64,000 bases of DNA from Xanthoparmelia taractica (Eukaryota; Ascomycota; Lecanoromycetes; Lecanorales; Parmeliaceae): assembly GCA_033085395.1 (NCBI GenBank), contig MU853180.1:367281-431280 (forward strand). The letters run 5' to 3'. How positions within the stretch are numbered: the first letter of the stretch is position 1; the number at the start of each line of letters is the position of its first letter. The position numbers were made by a program, and so were the translations under genes. This document shows positions 11,044 to 23,363 of this stretch, piece by piece. The notes under the pieces are model-generated. The model saw only the letters and a program-made list of their open reading frames with translations. It searched no databases and was not told the origin of the DNA.

Positions 11044-11929
11044 CGTAGTTGCGGATCACAGGCTGTAACTATCAAGCAATGCAGGAAAAGCTATGATGGA
11101 CGAGCAAAACATTAAGAGTATTGTGGCCTGTCCTGCAGGTGGATGAGTAAAGTTGACTGATGGAATCTGTCCCAGGCAGAGAAGAGTTATTAAAAGAGTG
11201 ATGGAAAGGCTGGTGGTGGTATTCAATGCATTCTATGCAATAGAAAGGAAAGTAGTACAGTTCATTATGCCAGTAGGTGGCTGTACTCCTGGACTGGGAG
11301 GAAAGCAAAAGGATAGAGTGGGATGCTGGTTGGCATACGATTGACAAGTGACAAGTGGGGGCAAGCGCGGGGTTATATACATGCACCGAGCAAATCCGGC
11401 AGCAACTGCTACAAAATATCCAACATGGCCAACTCCAAAAAAGGTTTCATGCACTTAATCATTTGATACTCGTCGTGCCTTCTCAGGACAGGTCTGATCC
11501 TCAATGCGACTGCATAATCTGGACTTTGCGGTGCAAAGGACACTTCAAAGCGTTTACTGGCAAAGATTGAGCTGATCGGCCAGACAAAAGACTTCCTTGT
11601 ACTCTCATCAAAGACCAAAGGTTTAAGGCGAAATGAAGATAAAGAGGGTCCAACAGTGTGTCTTAATGTGACTTGTCTTTCTCGGAAAATGGAGAATCAA
11701 GAAGTCGAAATGACTGCCCGCAGCTCGTGGATAAACGTTTGCATCAAAGGTATAGCGCGAGTGCAACGAATGTCCCTGCATCAGACTTGAAGAATTCGCT
11801 CCTGCTACCTTCGCCCATGACCATAGCATGCTGAGAAGCTGCGTTGATCCCAAGACGAAACAAGGGACTTCTGAGCAACATCACTCGAATTGCCCATCGA
11901 GAAATCAACAAATCAAGAACGATTACCCC
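11044..11929. other. Intergenic region upstream of the DDHD gene
   Basis: 886 bp. It carries the promoter of the phospholipase near 11044 and the 3' flank of the next gene near 11929. Open frames are short and without recognisable features. Confidence 0.4.
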
Positions 11930-13542
11930 TTAGGCAAAAGGGTTGTGCAATTCCTTCTCTTCTGCTCCTTCCGTAGGTGCTTCCCATCTTCTTTCGACTC
12001 CGAACTTGATAGCATCATACTCATCCCTCTTCTTCTGCTCCTCTCTCATAACCTTCAACGCCTTCATTTGAATCTCCTGGAACGCCATGAATGTTACCAG
12101 GGGAGCCCCAAGCATCTCCAAGATCTTATAGCAATCATGCGTATGCTTTCTGATCACACTATCCGGAGTGCAAAAGGTGCGCACGCTCATATCGCGACAT
12201 AGCGCTTTCCAGGATTGCATCATTGCGTTCATCTGAAGGGAATCGTCGGCGTTGGGCCCATAGAAGCGGAAGCCCTTGAGGTTGTAGAGGACCAGATCCC
12301 GCTGTGTGGCTTGGTCAAACATGAACTCGATCACTTGAGGGCGGTTCTTGCTGGCCCACCACTCGGTGACCCTTTTGAGACTCTCGACTGTCATGCGGCC
12401 TTCCTGCTGCTGGACGTTGAGGTACTGGTTGGCTGTGGCGCAGATCATGAGCTCCATCTCTGAGTAGAGTTTTGCCTGCATAGGGGGACTGAGAGAGACG
12501 TAAAATTTGGTCTTGATAGGAGACTTGGAGGGCGATTCGCGCTGGTGGAGGGTTGTAGGTATGTACTTTGACACCTTCGAGACATCTTCGGTCTGTTCTT
12601 ATAAGCTAAAAGACCTGGTTGGAGGTCCTTTGATACTCACCAGATTCTCAACACGTTGCTTGATCTTGCCACCCCAGTGCTTGATACCGTTCTTGCGATA
12701 CTTCTCATTTGGTAGCTCGTTCATGCTCGTGCTTCTGCCCAGCCATCCGTGCTCGCCGAACATCTGCTTGAAGGGCGAACGGGAACGCTTAGTCGGACTG
12801 GGAGAAGAGTCGGATGCCTGATCTTCTTTGATGTCTTCCAAAGCCTTGACTGGAGATGGCGTGCGAGTAATGGTGCGGCCGCGAGGAAAAGAGGACGATA
12901 CATCGGTATTGGTGTTCGACCTTGTACGATAATCGGCAGCAACACACTCAAAAGTCTTGCCGACTCGAAGATTGTGGTCTTTGGCCCCACGAGAACGGAA
13001 GTCAATGTTTCCTTCGGACTGTGAATGCGACATGCCAGGCGATTTGTGACCCTTGTGGTGGCCATATTTGGGTGGAGGCTGTGGAGGCTTGCCAGTTCCT
13101 GTGCCAATTTTCCATGGTTGAGGATCGTAGAAGTCTTCCATCTGAGTATAGCGCTCATCGTAGAATGGATTCAGCTTCGCGATGCTGCTGTACGAGGCGT
13201 GCCTGTGCTGCTTCAGTGACCTTTCTATAGCGCAAGAGGCTGATTGGACTAGCGTGTAGGGATAACTCACGTGTCTGACATTGTTGTTGATTGCCCGCCT
13301 GTTTGTTTAGAATCGGGAGGACTGAATTTAATTGGGTCAAGGTTGTTGATACTATCAAAAAACTCCGATGTTTGTCTTGCTGGCGTTTCTGGAATTATGA
13401 GATAGGGAGTGAGGTTGAGTAGAAGTTGTTTACAATACTGGTCAGAGGCTAAATCGCTAGAGCTGGTAGATTGGCTATCAATGGTATCAACGGATTCGAG
13501 TGAATGTTGGGAGGTCAACTCAATAGGATGATCCGAATCCAT
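11930..13542 (-). CDS. Uncharacterised conserved-looking protein, 488 residues
   Basis: Best model: exons 13542-13271, 13224-13194, 13141-12641 and 12592-11930; lengths sum to 488 codons plus stop. The last junction (RVENL to TEDVSKV) is clear. The 31-nt second exon and its borders are less certain. The N-terminal half is Ser/Pro-rich and probably disordered, with SPSPTKRSRSP-like potential phosphorylation sites. The C-terminal about 200 residues form a folded, mostly helical domain (MELMICATANQYLNVQ, then NRPQVIEFMFDQ, then MMQSWKALC) ending in a charged helix. I do not recognise the domain. Nothing in the context indicates a role. Confidence 0.65.
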
Positions 13543-14788
13543 TGTTCTGGTGAGTATGACAACATCGTAAGTGAAGGGTAAAGTGACGAATGGAGGTTGT
13601 GAATGATGAGGACAAGTGCGGTTGTTACCTACCAAAACCTTTTATTCCGGCAACAAAACAAAGATGAAGGTATGACTTTGAAAGGCCCGCTACCGCAGAA
13701 GAGGTCGAACTAAGGGCTGAAGCACCGATGGATGTTGGCGCTTGGGGGGCCTTGTAACCACAGAAACGTGTCAAATATCCCGTTCAAAACAAACAGCAAG
13801 TGACTCCCAGAGGGTCTGCTCCCATTAAAGGCATTTGGATGGAAATGGTTGCTTCCCACTTCAACGGTGATGCCATGAACTTGAAGTGAATATAGTATGT
13901 ATTGTTCTGATATCTACTTCCTTTCCAAGAAGACCAGTCTGAGCATATGGAGAAAGATGGAACTGTTTCTAGCGGATCTTGGATACACCATTACGCACCC
14001 TCTTGTCTCTGTTACCTCCCCTTGAACTTCTCGACAGCGCTGCTTATCGACATCTTGGAATTTCTGAGCAATCGGGAGACAGCCCTTGATGAAGATGCCT
14101 AAACACCTATTAGCTATCTGCAATATTATCACCACAGATCTGAGTCCGTCCCTGGAGAATGGTAGCTGGTCTGGGGCCCCAACATCCTGACAAGATCAGC
14201 TTGGTCTATCACATGGAATAGCAGCACGGAGCAGCGTCTATCCTGTGCTGTGCGAAATAACCTCGCCTATATCGTTTCGTTCACTACTTCATTATCCTCC
14301 TTCAGTCCCAAACACCAACACAGAAGGCCAACGCATCTCACCCATACTCCGCATCATAACGGGCTCTCAGCCATCGCAGCATCTCCTCTTATCGTCGAGG
14401 GATCTTCTCCGCAAGACCGAGCACGCGCGCAATGCAGCCCTTCGTACACCTCATCTGCATTACGCGAGAAAGTTCCGGATGCATGCCGCTGTCACGTTGG
14501 TCGTTGCCTAGATATCATGTACAAAGGCGAGAGATTGATGCATGAACACTCTTGTGGTGATTCGACGGGATTCCTATGGGTTGAATCGAGGGTTATGCTG
14601 TGTTTATTGAAAATTTGAAAGACATGCTGACTGTTGATGCTGGAGGGAGCAAATGTGGGTCGAGATTTAGTGATAACGATGTGAACTTTTGGTGGTGTGG
14701 CTGAATGATGTTGTGTCTATTGCGTGTGTAGCCTACGATATAATCCTCCTCATCCATATGCCATCTTCCCCCCTAGAAGAGATGATGT
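13543..14788. other. Intergenic region
   Basis: 1.25 kb. It contains the promoter of the 488-residue protein on the left and the 3' flank of the P450 on the right. A 122-codon + strand frame at 14250-14618 has no credible protein character. I support no gene here. Confidence 0.4.
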
Positions 14789-16671
14789 CTACTGAACTTT
14801 TGATTTTGGTCGCAAAGTTACAAACAAACCTTCCTGCTTCACAAACCACCTAGATGCTACATCAGCTTTTTGTAATTTGATGGCCAAGGTGGAAGACAAT
14901 GTGCATACCAACAAGTCTCTTTCAGTTCAGCTTTCGGGTCGGTAAGCTCGACCTCAAATTGGAAAAAGAGGGTCGGGATCAGCTTCGACATTTCCATCCA
15001 GCTCAAATCTGCATCGTAATCAGTCGATCATCTCTACGACCCCTTACTTTCAGCCAATCAATGGAAAGTTGAAAAAGAAGGCGGGTTGCGGAGGTTCGAA
15101 AGCTGAAGGATAGGACCATGCTGGTCGATATAGGTCGAGGAGGGACAGAAGGAAGTCATTATACGTACTTCGACCAAGACAGAGGCGTGCGCCTTGACCA
15201 AATGCAAAGAAGAATCTCTCTGGATAAAACCTGTGTCAGTCAACGTCGGAAGCACAAAGCAGAAGGATGCCGCACCCATGTTGGCTCTATCATCCGTCTT
15301 CAACCATCGCTCTGGGCGGAAAGACTCGACATCGTCTCCAAAAACCTCAGTATTTCGATGTACGACCCATGGGTTGGTCCCTATGATCGTCTAAGTCATC
15401 TTTAGCAAGGACCCTCTGGCGCAGTAAGCTAGGAAACCTACACCCTCTGGGATAAAGTGACCGTCAATCTCAATACCGCCTGGTGGAGTGATACGCGGAA
15501 GGCTCATCCCAACTGCGGGATGAAGGCGGAGACCCTCGTACAGACAAGCTTGCAGGTAGGGCATATGCTTAGTTTGCTCCAGTGTGATAAGCTGGGTCAA
15601 TCCCACCTCTGCCATCTGCATATCAATTTCTTCTACCAGTTTCTTCTTGCATTCAGGGTTCTTTAGTAAATGGTATATGACTGATCTTGTTGAAATAGCA
15701 GTGGTGTCTGAGCCGGCAACCACGTTGCTGGTGGCCATGGAGAGGATATTGACTTCGTTCATTTCCTCTGGATGCTGTTTTTGCACTTCCAATAACTTGG
15801 CTAGCATGTCTTGGTGATCGCTACCAACCTTTTTCCGACTCTCAATTTCCTGTGATGCAAAGTCACGCAACCGGCCATGACGGGCTATGACAGCCAAGTG
15901 ATTACCAATGACAGGGGAGAGGTAGTCATGTATCCAGAAAAGCGCAGGAGTCTGCCCCAACCATGCGCCACTGCGCAGCATATTTTCAATCTGGGCAAAG
16001 AAACCGTTATCACTGCCCGCGTCCATGAAACCAAAACGTTTTGAGACGGTCACTTCTCCAATGACATCGAAAGCGAAGAGTTGAACGAAAAGACCCATGT
16101 TAATTGTCTGGCCGATTCGGTCCTGCATTTTCTTGGTGAAATGTGCAACAGCATCGTCGACATACTGTTCAAAATCTTTGAGAGCGTCCATCGAGTATAT
16201 CTGACTAACAAGTCGGCGCTGTGAACCATGAATACGTTCATCGCGTTCTAAAAGGCTCAGTCTTCCAATTCGACTTGGCTGGATATGGGCCTAGGACAAA
16301 CCTGCAAACAAGTCGAATTTTCTGTGGCCCTGGAAAACAGCGTACCAACCGGACTTTGAGAACTTGGTCCCAGCAGCGTAGATCTTCTTGATTGCAGCCA
16401 GGTCAACGACACTGACTTCATTGGGACCTGTCCGCACAAGGTTCCCATACTTTTTATGCAATTTGATCATAGTCCTGTGCATGTCGCCTTGCCACGAATG
16501 CTTCGTCATCCATAGACTTGAGAAGCGAGCGTCAAGAGGGCCGGGAACTGAGCCCAATGGGCCGCCAAAAGCACGAATGTACAGGACAGCTAAGACGCAG
16601 AGAAGAATAAGGATGGAGATGGGAATGAAAATCGTAGAATTGCCTCTGAAGGGCCAAAGTGGAGAATCCAT
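14789..16671 (-). CDS. Cytochrome P450 (pisatin-demethylase-like type)
   Basis: Six exons, 16671-16302, 16247-15438, 15380-15276, 15219-15169, 15008-14909 and 14849-14789, give 498 residues. An N-terminal membrane anchor (about residues 15-35) is followed by a Pro-Gly hinge (GSVPGP). The I-helix has AGSDTTA, the K-helix EGLR, the PERF motif is FRPERW, and the heme-Cys loop FGQGARLCLG is complete. The segments DLFAERDERIHG and RRLVSQIYSMDALKDFE are typical of the fungal group annotated as pisatin demethylase or benzoate hydroxylase. It would be an ER-anchored monooxygenase fed by NADPH-P450 reductase. It is divergent from the flavoprotein monooxygenase at 17417, suggesting joint oxidation of an aromatic compound. 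The 160-nt fourth intron is long for this locus. Confidence 0.9.
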
Positions 16672-17416
16672 GTCTTCCAAGTCTTTATTCTACCTTCTGC
16701 GATGTACAGCAGACTGCTTCCAGAGCGATTGGTAGCCTCAAGCTTGTGCCCAAGTCTTATACAACAGTCTGCATATGTCTATCACTTCCGGCTTTGGACA
16801 TGCGGGGAAGGCGTCCTGCCAAATCGCTTGGCTCCCAGCCTCGGGGCGATATGGGTTTCGCCCGAAGCATTCTTAATATGTTATAATCAATACACTCATA
16901 CTTGAGAGACCTCCTTTCTTCAATGAGAAAGCTGAGATTCTGAACGTTCGAAGAATTCCCTCCAATGGACCCACGTCCCCACTGACTGTATTGGTTTGGC
17001 GGCAAATCGGCTTGAAATACTCCGACGCTCGGTCAGTCGGCTAGACCTACCTTACTACCGAAAAGGATCCCGGATGTTACTGACCAGTGAACACCATAAC
17101 GACTACTTGCCCCGCTTACAAACTGGCTCCATAATGTTTTACGAACCCATCTCTCATCTGATCAGGATGACTCCTCTTGATTCCTCTCAAGTCAGAGCAA
17201 TCGAGTTACTGTCAACGACGGATCCGCCGTGATAAAATCTGCCTCCAGCCATTGCTTCGATTCACCCGTCAGCACTCTCCATTCCGATTTATCTTATGTT
17301 CCCGGGTGCTGATGGAAGCAGCTTACGAGTGTTGCGAATCTTGCTTCGAGCGCTTACGTCTGCAACCTTGCCTTCGTGATCCGTAGCTCTGAAATTGGCA
17401 TGAAGCGAATTGAAGG
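16672..17416. promoter_or_regulatory. Divergent promoter between P450 and flavoprotein monooxygenase
   Basis: 745 bp separate the two start codons with no convincing exon. Head-to-head arrangement allows shared control. I could not identify a specific activator site with confidence. Confidence 0.55.
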
Positions 17417-19412
17417 ATGGCTGCTCCACCAGAGAATTACGACATCGTGATAGTGGGCGCTGGCCCCGTAGGCTTACTACTCTCAGTCTGTCTGGCGCGC
17501 TGGAGTTACAAAATCAAGACGATTGATAATAGGGAGGTGCCAACCTTGACGGGGCGAGCTGATGGAATTCAACCACGGTCTCTGCATCTCTTGCGGAACA
17601 TGGGTCTCAAGCGGCAGATAATGGCCCACCAGCCGGCCAAGGTTTACGAGGTGGCATTCTGGAATCCTCGATCAGGTGGTAAAGGTATACACAGAACGGG
17701 AAACTGGGCTGCTTGTCCGAAGTTCATCGACGCAAGGTATCCGTTCACCACACTGCTACATCAGGGTCTGATAGAGAGGGTCTTTATTGATGACCTACAC
17801 AAGAACGGAGCAAATGTGCAAAGGCCTTGGACTATCACGGGCTTCCAGAACGACGGTCAGGACAAAACTTATCCAGTTGAAGTCGACCTCAAGCATATGC
17901 AGACAGACGAGAAGCAAACTGTGCGAGCGAAATACTTATTCAGCGGCGAAGGAGCTAGGAGCTTTATAAGGAACCAGCTGGGTGTCAAAATACGCCGCAA
18001 AGATCCGATCAGTCATGTCTGGGGAGTTATGGACGGAGTTGTAAGGACGGATTTCCCTGATATCAAGGTATAGCTTAGGCTCGACCCCAAGATAAACTGA
18101 CTAACTTGGATAGATGAAATGCACGATACACAGTGATCATGGCTCGATCATGATAATTCCTAGAGAGAACAACATGGTTCGACTTTATATCCAAATCGCC
18201 TCATCAACTGACAAAGACTTCAATCCTCGCAAACAAGCTACATCAGACGAAGTCCAAGCGTCGGCAAAGAAAATACTCCAGCCATACTACATCGAATGGG
18301 ACGTGGTAGATTGGTATTCAGTCTACCCTATTGGCCAGGGAATAGCGGAGAGATATACCATAGACCATCGAGTATTCTTGGGCGGAGACTGCTGCCATAC
18401 CCATAGCGTTTGTCGACCGAGTCGCTGTTTTTGGAAGGTGTCTTAACTGATGTTCGAGTAGCCAAAAGCTGGCCAAGGGATGAACACCGCTTTTCATGAC
18501 GCTCTCAACCTTGCTTGGAAGATTCATCACGTCGAAGCTGGTTTTGCGGATCGTTCCATACTCCAGTCGTACGAATCGGAGCGGAAGCACATTGCGGAGG
18601 AACTTCTAGACTTCGATGCCAAGTACGCCGCATTGTTCTCTCAGCGAGGCCCTTCCACCGGTGAAGTAAGTACAGCCTCGAAAGGCGAGGAGACCGATGA
18701 GTTTGTCAAAGTCTTCAAGTCAAGCCAGGAGTTTACGTCTGGCTATGGGATATCCTACGGTCCGAATAAGTTCAATTGGTCGCCAGACCACTCCGCGCAA
18801 TCCAATCTTTTTAATCCGAAAGGCAACACTTTGCGCATTGGCTACATAATGCCGCCAGCTAACGTAACCAGGGTTGTGGATGGCAACGTGGTTCATTTGG
18901 AGCAGGAGATTCCACTTAACGGCTCATTCAGAATATTTCTCTTCGCCGGCTTACCTTCGAAGTCGCAGCGTGCCGTTGCTGACTTCGCTACGAATTTACA
19001 AAAGAGGGGAAGCTTCTACACGACCTTTGAACGAGAGGACATTGCAAGTGTCTCCCATCACGAGCGGCACAACCCTCATTCCCACTTTATCTCTGTGTGC
19101 ACTACGTTCACATCCCCTCGAGACGACATTGACATCTCGAAGATGTTGCCGTCGATCCTCGCGCGCTATCGTGACCATGTCTATGCGGACGATGTGTGGG
19201 ACCCACGAGTGCCAGATGCGAAAGCTGCAGCTCATGCCAAGATGGGACTGGATTCGAAAAAGGGGGGTGTTGTCATTGTCAGGCCTGATGGACATATTGG
19301 GTGCGTGGTCAGTTTGGTGGAGGGAAGTGGGACAGTGGATGCCTTGAATGACTATTTTGGCGCATTTGCATCCAAGCCTCTCGGTCACATGAAGCCGCAG
19401 GTGCAGCTATGA
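17417..19412 (+). CDS. FAD-dependent aromatic monooxygenase (phenol 2-monooxygenase family)
   Basis: Exons 17417-18067, 18114-18407 and 18462-19412 give 631 residues, the normal size for phenol hydroxylases. The N-terminus has the dinucleotide-binding motif [12 protein letters not shown] (from about residue 11). [11 protein letters not shown] is the second FAD/substrate segment. The GD motif reads GDCCHTHS, with an intron, then [20 protein letters not shown]. The C-terminal about 180 residues match the thioredoxin-like dimerisation domain of the family ([10 protein letters not shown], then a [10 protein letters not shown] strand near the end). It would hydroxylate a phenolic ring ortho to the existing hydroxyl using NADPH and O2 in the cytosol. 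It is divergent from a P450, so both may act on the same aromatic compound; the substrate is unknown. Confidence 0.92.
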
Positions 19413-19418
19413 AAGCTT

Positions 19419-20250
19419 TCACTTGTACATAACCAGACAAGGAGGACATTTAGTCTTGACGAGTGACTCGTTGCCAGCGGAGATGGTATTTTCCCAAAAG
19501 ATGTGCATCAGAATTTGAGGTGATGGGCGCCAACTATTCTGCCATTTGATCGTAGACACACAATTCCCCGCAGTGTAAATTCCCTGCAGTGTAACAGTGC
19601 CAGAAACATTGGCTTCGCTTACGAGGCTTAGATAACTAATTAATTCGAACTCCCGTATTTTGGTATTAATCACTGCTTCGGAATCAACATCTGAAGTGTA
19701 ACGAGTGCAACGCTCACAGTGCAAAAGCTCGAAGAGCCCTACTGCCGTGTCTTGCATACCGAAGATCCCTGCTGCAGATCCTTGTTTCAAAAATCCGCCG
19801 ACGACTTGCTGTACAACTTCCCCATACCCAGACCTACACCCATACCTGTAAAGCGCTGACAATGCTCTCGCATTGCTAAGAGAGTGTGGCTTGCCACTTT
19901 ATCTGGGTATCTTACTCTCCTAATGAGCAGGCATTGAAGCATGGCAACGGCAATGCCACTGACGCCTTCGTCTGAGGGCCTACGTACGGGGCAGACGGAA
20001 TGGCAATTGGATCTTCCACGCATCGACCAGGATGAGCCTGTTGGAGAAGTTGTGAGGCAGCTTTCGGTGTGAGTCCGCTGCCCCAATATCCCGTCGCAGC
20101 CAATTGTCCAGAACATTCCCGTGCCGCAATGTTACACAATTACGTCGGACTTGAGCTGTCACAGGTCAAGCTCAAGAAAAGGCATTCTGCTCGATATCGT
20201 ACCATTAAAAAGGACGTTTGGTTTCAAGATAATATGCGCGATTCGCGTTC
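19419..20250 (-). pseudogene. Possible broken or unresolved multi-exon gene with Cys-containing segments
   Basis: The - strand has two stretches that look like coding sequence but do not join cleanly. One is 20139-19983 (Cys-containing, with TGYWGSGLTPKAA and HPGRCVEDP, ending at a possible GT donor). The other is 19862-19419 (VVQQVVGGFLKQG, LHCERC, ISYLSLVSE), ending at TAA-type stops by 19419. The frame between them changes and I found no start with a clear signal peptide. It could be a secreted-type protein with uncalled introns or a decayed gene. I do not recognise the family. Confidence 0.3.
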
Positions 20251-20524
20251 TGCGCTTCGAGAGGTAGCCTGAACCACCTAGAGTATCAGATAGGGCTGCC
20301 GAACGGTTTGATGAGCAAATCTGTGTCGCCTTTACTTAGGAGGCGCCTGTCCCACCTTGGCATTCTGTGCTCTGGAAGCTTTTCCGCTTTACACTGGAGT
20401 ATAGTAGCTGATTCTGGAGAAGTTATTTTATAGACGCTATTGAAGCACCTCATACTTTCGAGCAACTAAGGACAGCATCTGTGGGCCACATTCTGAAGCC
20501 ATTGATCAAGTCTATCTGCAACAC

Positions 20525-23363
20525 ATGTCACCATCCGGACATCGTATCCGCTCTATTGTCAGTTGGTCCTTACTCACCACGCATTCACTGTCGGTCCTTA
20601 ACAAACAAGTCAGAATACTCAAATGGCAATTCGCCTCTGGTGATCAAGATGATCATGGCATCAATGAGACTCGTGGCTACGCCTGCGAAATAGTGGCTTG
20701 GAGATTCTTGACGCATTTGGCAGCGGCCGAGCTAATTGACTTTCTTCTACACGAACTTCCACCAATCAGCTTTAATCCTGAGAGCTACAATGAAGTTGAA
20801 CCCCATGCGGACAACGGGGACGCTGCCGAGCGTGCTGCTCTTCTCTCAGGACGAGGCCTCTCAGCTGCAACTACACAAGGCAAAACCAGAACATCTTCAA
20901 TCGCGGAAGAGGAGCCAATGTCCTCCTTCGTCGGTCTTAACGCTCTAGAAATTGCGGCAGTGGCAGGTGCGAAGAAGTTTCTCAGCCAACAAATTGTTCA
21001 AAAGACGGTCGATGACATTTGGAATGGCCACATCATATTCTGGGAATCTCTGAGTGTGCACAGTAAGAAGAAGGCAAAATTCTACAACAAGGTAAAAGCA
21101 GATCCGTATTGCAGGCTTCGGGTGCCCAAATATCAGAAAAGCTTCGAGGCTCTTTTCTTTGCTTTGTTCCTCGGCCTGTATTACGCAGTACTCGTGGAAA
21201 GAAATCCTCATAAGATCACTATGGTTGAAGTCCTCTTGTATGTCTGGATTGCTGCCTTCGCGTATGATGAATTCGGAGAATTCCGCGATGCAGGGGTCTC
21301 CTTCTACGTCGCAGATTTCTGGAGCTTGTGGGATATTGGCATTATAGGCATCGGTGTGGCCTACATGGTATCTAGTGAGTCATTGATGTTGCTACATGTC
21401 CAATCACAGTGAAGAGCAGGCTACGGCAGCCTCGCCCAATGAGCGGGCGAGAGTTGGCAAGACAGACTCTGCCATTGCGCGACAGTTAGCTAATTCATTG
21501 CTAAAGGGATCATTGGCTTGGTTAAAGATAGTCCGCATATCACTGACGTATCCTTCGATATACTTTCTCTCGAAGCTCTATTTTTACTTCCTCGAGTCTG
21601 TTCTCTACTATCCCTTGTCCCGTTCTTTGGAACCTTGGTAGGCTGCTGTGCATCCGTTGGCCATTGATGCCTGCGTTGACCTTGCGGAACAGATACCCTG
21701 CCTCAAAGAAATGGTATGCTTTACATCTATCGTGGGGATTCAGATGCGTCAGGCTGACAGCATTCCCGCGCCAGACAATGGATTTCGTGAAGTTTCTCGG
21801 CATTGTGATCATCTTATTCTGTGGCTTTCTGACCAGTAAGGCATTTTTTCGGGGTTCTGCTTTCCGAAGCGGAAGGTATATCATGGGAGCAAAGTAGTGG
21901 CGCCGCCCTACTTCAGCCCCGCAAACATGTTTTGTTCACTGTCTTTTGATCTAAAGATGGGAATGCTGACCCGGAGATATCCTAGCCTTTACGATGCTTG
22001 CGCGGGGCGACTTCTCACCCAGTCAGGTTCTATGGATCATGATCAATGTTCGTCAGGCATTCTTTCAATAATAGTAGAAGCCAAGCTAACCATGCAACAA
22101 GGTCTTCTTTGGGTGAGGCTTGGAAGATTGAATGTCTTTTGATCCAATGGCTAACGGGGAAAGGAAGTTCTACCTCGACCGGATTGTAAGTGAAAAATGC
22201 TGTGCCTTTCTGTTGGGCGGATTGCGCCATTTTGCAGCGTCTGTAGCGTTCGTAGGATTCTGATGACCACAGACTGACTGTGCCCTTCTTGGGGGAATAG
22301 TGACATCGCCGGCAAAGTGAGTGTCTTGATCAAGCAAAGCGCCATAATTCGCGGCAGGGGTTTGGGTGGCAAATCCAGAAGCTGATTGGTCGACCTCTAT
22401 AGATCTCGCGTGCGCTTGGACCGTTTGTGCGCTAGCTCCCGTTTTCACATGCATTGAATTGCAGTCAGGTGCTTGCCCAGGTGGTAAGCCCATGCTAACT
22501 AGGAATCAGCTCATGCTCGTTTTCATCATCCTTACCAACATACTGCTGTTGACATCTTTGATTGCCATTTTGAGCCAAGTCTTTACCAAGGTGCGTTTGC
22601 TAAATCCCTGCCGCGCGCACCGCCCTCGAACAGTGCCATCCATGCGGTCTCGTACGCATGTATTGATCGGAGCAAGACCTTAGGCTCTGTATAGAGCAAT
22701 ACTGAGCGGTTTCTTAGGTCATGGATCATGCCCGAGAGGAGTACCTTTTTCAGTAAGCCTGTCCTGTGGAGACTGAAGTTTCAGTCTCAAGAAGCACTAA
22801 CCGATGTTTCAGATATTCAGTATTCGTGCTCGAGGTAAGAGAATGATGCACATCATAGATGCCAAATCGCTGAAATGATTAAGGCATCGGCATCACGGCG
22901 CCTAACTTATTACTTTCCTCCCCTGGTAAGTATCCTCTGCACTGCTCACTCATCTCGCCAACATTGGTCCCAGAACCTCTTGCCGCTGCTATTATTTCGA
23001 CCATTGAGACTCTGCGTACCGTCCGAGCAGATGCGTTCCGCGCGGATCGTGCTCTTGAAGATCACTCACGCTCCATATATCGCTGCTATCTGGATCTATG
23101 AGGAGCTGTATGCATTAAGCCACCATTGGCAATATTCTAAAAGCCCGCAGCAACGTATGCAGTCTTCAAAACGAGGGATCCACACACGGATGCCTCGGCC
23201 AGATTTCAGGAGTAGGTCCGAAATGTCAATGCCAAAGACACCGACTAGTGCCAAGCGCCCGACTGCGCTTGGGCTAGCGGACCATGACCTGGCGTATGTT
23301 TTGAAGGCCATGAATGAACGACTGGCTACCATGGAACAGAAGATTGACCAACTCAGCACATGA
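20525..23363 (+). CDS. TRP/Yvc1-type cation channel (N-terminus unresolved)
   Basis: Exons: 20525-21374, 21507-21637, 21693-21713, 21775-21835, 21986-22047, 22102-22112, 22168-22185, 22301-22316, 22403-22426, 22510-22590, 22718-22752, 22813-22834, 22884-22925 and 22974-23363. All phases agree and give 587 residues from 20525. The true N-terminus is probably further upstream (a plausible piece begins near 20481). The protein matches fungal Yvc1-like channels: a soluble ankyrin-like N-terminal region (GYACEIVAWRFLTHL), DPYCRLRVPKY before the first helix, six hydrophobic helices, a pore-side segment around VFFGSTSTGF, and VMDHAREEYLF after the last helix. A charged tail ends in a short coiled coil. 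Yeast Yvc1 releases vacuolar Ca2+. Six exons are only 11-24 nt long. Confidence 0.85.

Noticed and set aside
14245..14618. Two overlapping + strand frames of 88 and 122 codons
   Set aside because: Composition is not protein-like, no splice signals fit, and both lie in the 3' flank of a gene on the other strand.
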